NCBI GenBank assembly: GCA_018894105.1
Contig: CM032131.1
Coordinates: forward strand, 18,333,578-18,397,577
DNA from: Jacaranda mimosifolia
Lineage: Eukaryota; Streptophyta; Magnoliopsida; Lamiales; Bignoniaceae
Reading direction: 5' to 3'
DNA length: 64,000 bases
Below, piece by piece: positions 61,623 to 64,000 of this stretch (positions are counted from its first letter, which is position 1; every line of letters begins with the position of its first letter). A model generated the notes under the pieces. The model was not told the origin of the DNA, made no database searches, and saw nothing but the letters and a program-made list of their open reading frames with translations. Both the position numbers and the translations under genes were made by a program.

Positions 61623-62201
61623 AGAAGGGGATGGGCTTAAGCCCACAAGGGAGTCACCTCCAAGGGTAACCCAACCTTTGTGAATAGAGACCCCATGAAG
61701 AAGGTTCAATGGGTAGGAACAACCTGCAATGCGTGACTAGTTTAGCACTACTTAATAAGGAGAGCGTCTCTTTCCCATCCCTATGGTGATAGTGCTTTAT
61801 AGTGTGATGTTAGGTTGGGACCCTTAATGAGACCAAGGCAGGAATTCCACAGGGTATAGATCACACGTACCCTTATAGGTTTCACCTAAATGAGAGTTGC
61901 CATGAGGTCGTGGCTATGGGTTCGGGCTGACCTTAGAGACTTTCATGAGAATCAAGATACAAGCGCATGGCCATTATTAGCGCTAACCCGCTTTGAACAA
62001 AGATCGATGTCAATATCATGTGTGTGACTTATTGAAGTTTGGCAAAGGGACCTAATTCAAGGCGTAGTCCATTATGGCTCCCTCAAATGGAAATAGTCAA
62101 CACAAAGTGTGGGCTCAAAGCTCGGAAAGCTCATACACCTATTGCATGGTATTAAGTTGCCCCATTATATTTTCTTATATGTGATTTTGAAGTTTCAAAC
62201 C
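61623..62201 (+). other. 3' non-coding region of copia B
   Basis: About 580 bp, GC-richer than the coding part, with gggcttaagccc (a perfect palindrome near 61632) and several short inverted repeats. No ORF. Confidence 0.6.
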
Positions 62202-62212
62202 TTGTGGGGGAT
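62202..62212 (+). other. Polypurine tract of copia B
   Basis: tgtgggggatt abuts the 3' LTR, a standard copia PPT. Confidence 0.8.
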
Positions 62213-62748
62213 TGTTATGAATTGAAGTTTCAAAACTTCAAAATTCAAAACAATTTTTAGTTTTTTCTCATTTAGAAGTGTAACCTAACTATTAATTTGT
62301 AACATCCCCTTTAATTTTGTAACATCCAAAATGTTATTATTCTCATAAATTGCATGAGTCATCCTAAGCACTATAAATAGGTGTCCTAGAATTTAGGTAA
62401 AATACACATCATTCTTTCATCCTCTTGTACTCTCTTGCTCTCAATACTCTTCTAATTTTATATATATTTTGGGCAACAAGATAAGGTCTTGTTCACTTGT
62501 CTTCTTGTGATCATGCTCACAATAGAAGATGCCGGTTGTGACCTTTTGGGTTTTATCTTGGGGTGGTGGTGAGCTGCCAGTACCTGCATGGAAGGGAGGC
62601 CATCACGATCTTAGGATAGCGTCAAGTGACGTGACTCCTATAGGCTAGCCGTTTATATTTTTGAATATTTTATGATTATTTGCATATCTTAAATATACTA
62701 GTTTTGATATAAAAAAAAAAGCATGAAATCTCTTGATTATGCACTACA
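62213..62748 (+). repeat. 3' LTR of copia B
   Basis: This 536-bp LTR is homologous to 56221-56779. It ends CACTACA followed by AACAC. Confidence 0.92.
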
Positions 62749-62753
62749 AACAC

Positions 62754-63387
62754 TTCATGCAAAATACTCTATACCCAAGTTTTAGGAAAAAAGTAAATAA
62801 ATAAAACCTTGCAAATCAATTTTGTTGGTATCTATCATTTTAAAAAGATTATAGATTTCATTTTGAATATCCTTCTTCATCACATTTCATGCAACCGCCT
62901 GCGTCCAAAGTATATTGCCCACCTAAAACTTCACAATCACATAAAAAAATTAAAACTATAAACATAAAGTCGCAATATCATTAGGATTTAGAGTCAATAA
63001 TTATGAATTATTCAAGTGGTCCACTTCAATCTCCAATCTCATCGGCATATATACACTAATGTGCTATGTTTGGAATCTCCCTTTCCATGATTAGAAATAA
63101 ATCATAATATATAACAAATTATGATCCTTCTAGATAAGAAATTGTTCTTATGAATTACTACAAATTCAAATATCATTGATTTTCATAATCTAAATCTTCT
63201 CCTTGAACAACACTTCCATTTAGAGTATAATCATACAATATTAAATAAAATGCCTATACAATAACAAGAAAATATAAAATACACAGAATTTGCAATGATA
63301 TTCAATTTTTATAAATAAAATAATACAAATATATATGTATATATGTATATATTACATAATTAGGTTTTAGGGGCACACATTCCCTAA
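62754..63387 (-). other. AT-rich DNA, possible copia LTR at its right end
   Basis: No ORF. Immediately left of the 63388 polypurine signal, the minus strand reads ttagggaatgtgtgcccc, a typical copia LTR start with TG changed to TA. The other LTR boundary was not found. Confidence 0.35.
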
Positions 63388-63710
63388 TAATCTCCCACTT
63401 GCCCTGATCAAATCCAATCAACCATCTATCTGACGCCCATTCCTTCTATGTGAGACTTGAAAGTCTTTTGTACTAAGTACGTCTTAAACAAAAGGATTAG
63501 CTAGATTATTAACTGAGGTTATTTTTGTGACTGCAACTTCTAGCTCCATTTGTTTATTCTTTAATAATGTGAAACTTAATTCCCTATCTACCTATTTGTA
63601 ATTTTGGTTGCTTATGACTACGTATTTGGTTCTTAAAAATTAGCCAAAGCAGCATCATGATGATCACAATGTACGAATGTCATGGTGCATGTCAAACCAT
63701 CTTTTATGAC
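63388..63710 (-). pseudogene. Copia RNase H C-terminal fragment
   Basis: Minus strand: TFVHCDHHDAALANF (63700-63650) and a terminal KSHIEGMGVR (about 63450), with the polypurine read as ctcccacttg on the plus strand (63393-63402). Stops are numerous. Confidence 0.6.
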
Positions 63711-63995
63711 CTCTCTCTCTCTCTCTATTTATATATATATATATGAATAGTTTTAGAGTAAGGTATCTTGAAGAAGATAATAGAGAGAAAAATTTATTTT
63801 CTATATTCTGAAGAAGTGAAGAAATGTTTACTGAACAGTGTATATATATACATGCAAGCTAGCTGAAAAGAAAAACTAACTCGACTAATAGAAACCCCTA
63901 ACTAACTACTGACTCAGCAAAACAAATTAAATATCTAGCTAACCGTATACAGGAGCATGCATTTCACACACATTTACATCCCCCCTTCAAGTTGG
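63711..63995 (-). repeat. Possible copia LTR at the right edge
   Basis: On the minus strand aacttgaaggggggatg (ending at 63976) looks like a PPT followed by LTR text. The segment to its left has a TATA-like tract (about 63840-63851). It abuts a CT/TA microsatellite at 63711-63745. The other end and the partner lie outside or are missing. Confidence 0.35.
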
Positions 63996-64000
63996 AGCTT

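Larger units (their letters stand above)
56221..62748 (+). mobile_element. Ty1/copia element B, nearly full length, youngest-looking
   Basis: It has an exact target duplication AACAC (56216-56220 and 62749-62753) and LTRs 56221-56779 and 62213-62748. The order is leader, gag, CCHC, protease, integrase, RT, RNase H, a 0.6 kb 3' region and PPT. A few stops and two frameshifts break the polyprotein. Confidence 0.93.

Overview
This is a gene-poor, repeat-dense stretch of a flowering-plant nuclear genome, probably a eudicot; the species cannot be told from the sequence. The evidence is the set of plant transposable elements: Ty3/gypsy Tat-lineage elements, several Ty1/copia elements, a FAR1/FRS-type (Mutator-derived) transposase relative, a long-TIR Mutator-like element and a LINE with a C-terminal RNase H, all in an AT-rich background. 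I see no intact host gene, tRNA, rRNA or CRISPR array. Nearly every coding region carries stops or frameshifts.

Layout. 1-3762: a 3.5 kb solo LTR (exact 5-bp target duplication) splits an older minus-strand reading frame that runs off the left edge. 4.1-5.1 kb: small duplications and a GC-rich hairpin block. 6.0-8.3 kb: a decayed minus-strand FRS-like pseudogene with FAR1 DNA-binding, MULE transposase and SWIM-finger parts. 8.3-15.1 kb: non-coding AT-rich DNA, a GC-rich block with a CCTCA microsatellite, a possible SINE, a 1.15 kb inverted-terminal-repeat element, and a 1.3 kb long-TIR Mutator-like element whose left end is duplicated together with its target site.

15.6-37.3 kb is a three-level nest. 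The outer layer is an old minus-strand Tat-type gypsy element (integrase at the left, RNase H/RT/protease/gag at the right). A minus-strand copia element is inserted in it (16562-32443). A younger plus-strand Tat-type gypsy element (16996-27780, target duplication TTATT) sits inside the copia element's 3' LTR. The young gypsy has LTRs, PBS, gag, pol, an 8 x 66-bp tandem array, and an antisense three-exon gene with its own TATA box between pol and the 3' LTR.

37.3-64 kb: a 447-bp 5'-truncated LINE with a perfect 15-bp target duplication; a very degraded LTR element (39990-45911); a second copy of the AT-rich repeat seen at 12.5 kb; two nearly complete copia elements (48996-55254 minus, TSD AGAAT; 56221-62748 plus, TSD AACAC); and copia fragments at the right edge.

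The observation most worth follow-up concerns these last two copia elements. Neither has a recognisable tRNA primer-binding site next to its 5' LTR. In each, the PBS position holds a 14-nt stretch that is the exact reverse complement of a segment inside the element's own LTR. This suggests LTR-templated (self) priming or a conserved U5-leader stem. The antisense spliced gene of the young gypsy is the second point of interest.
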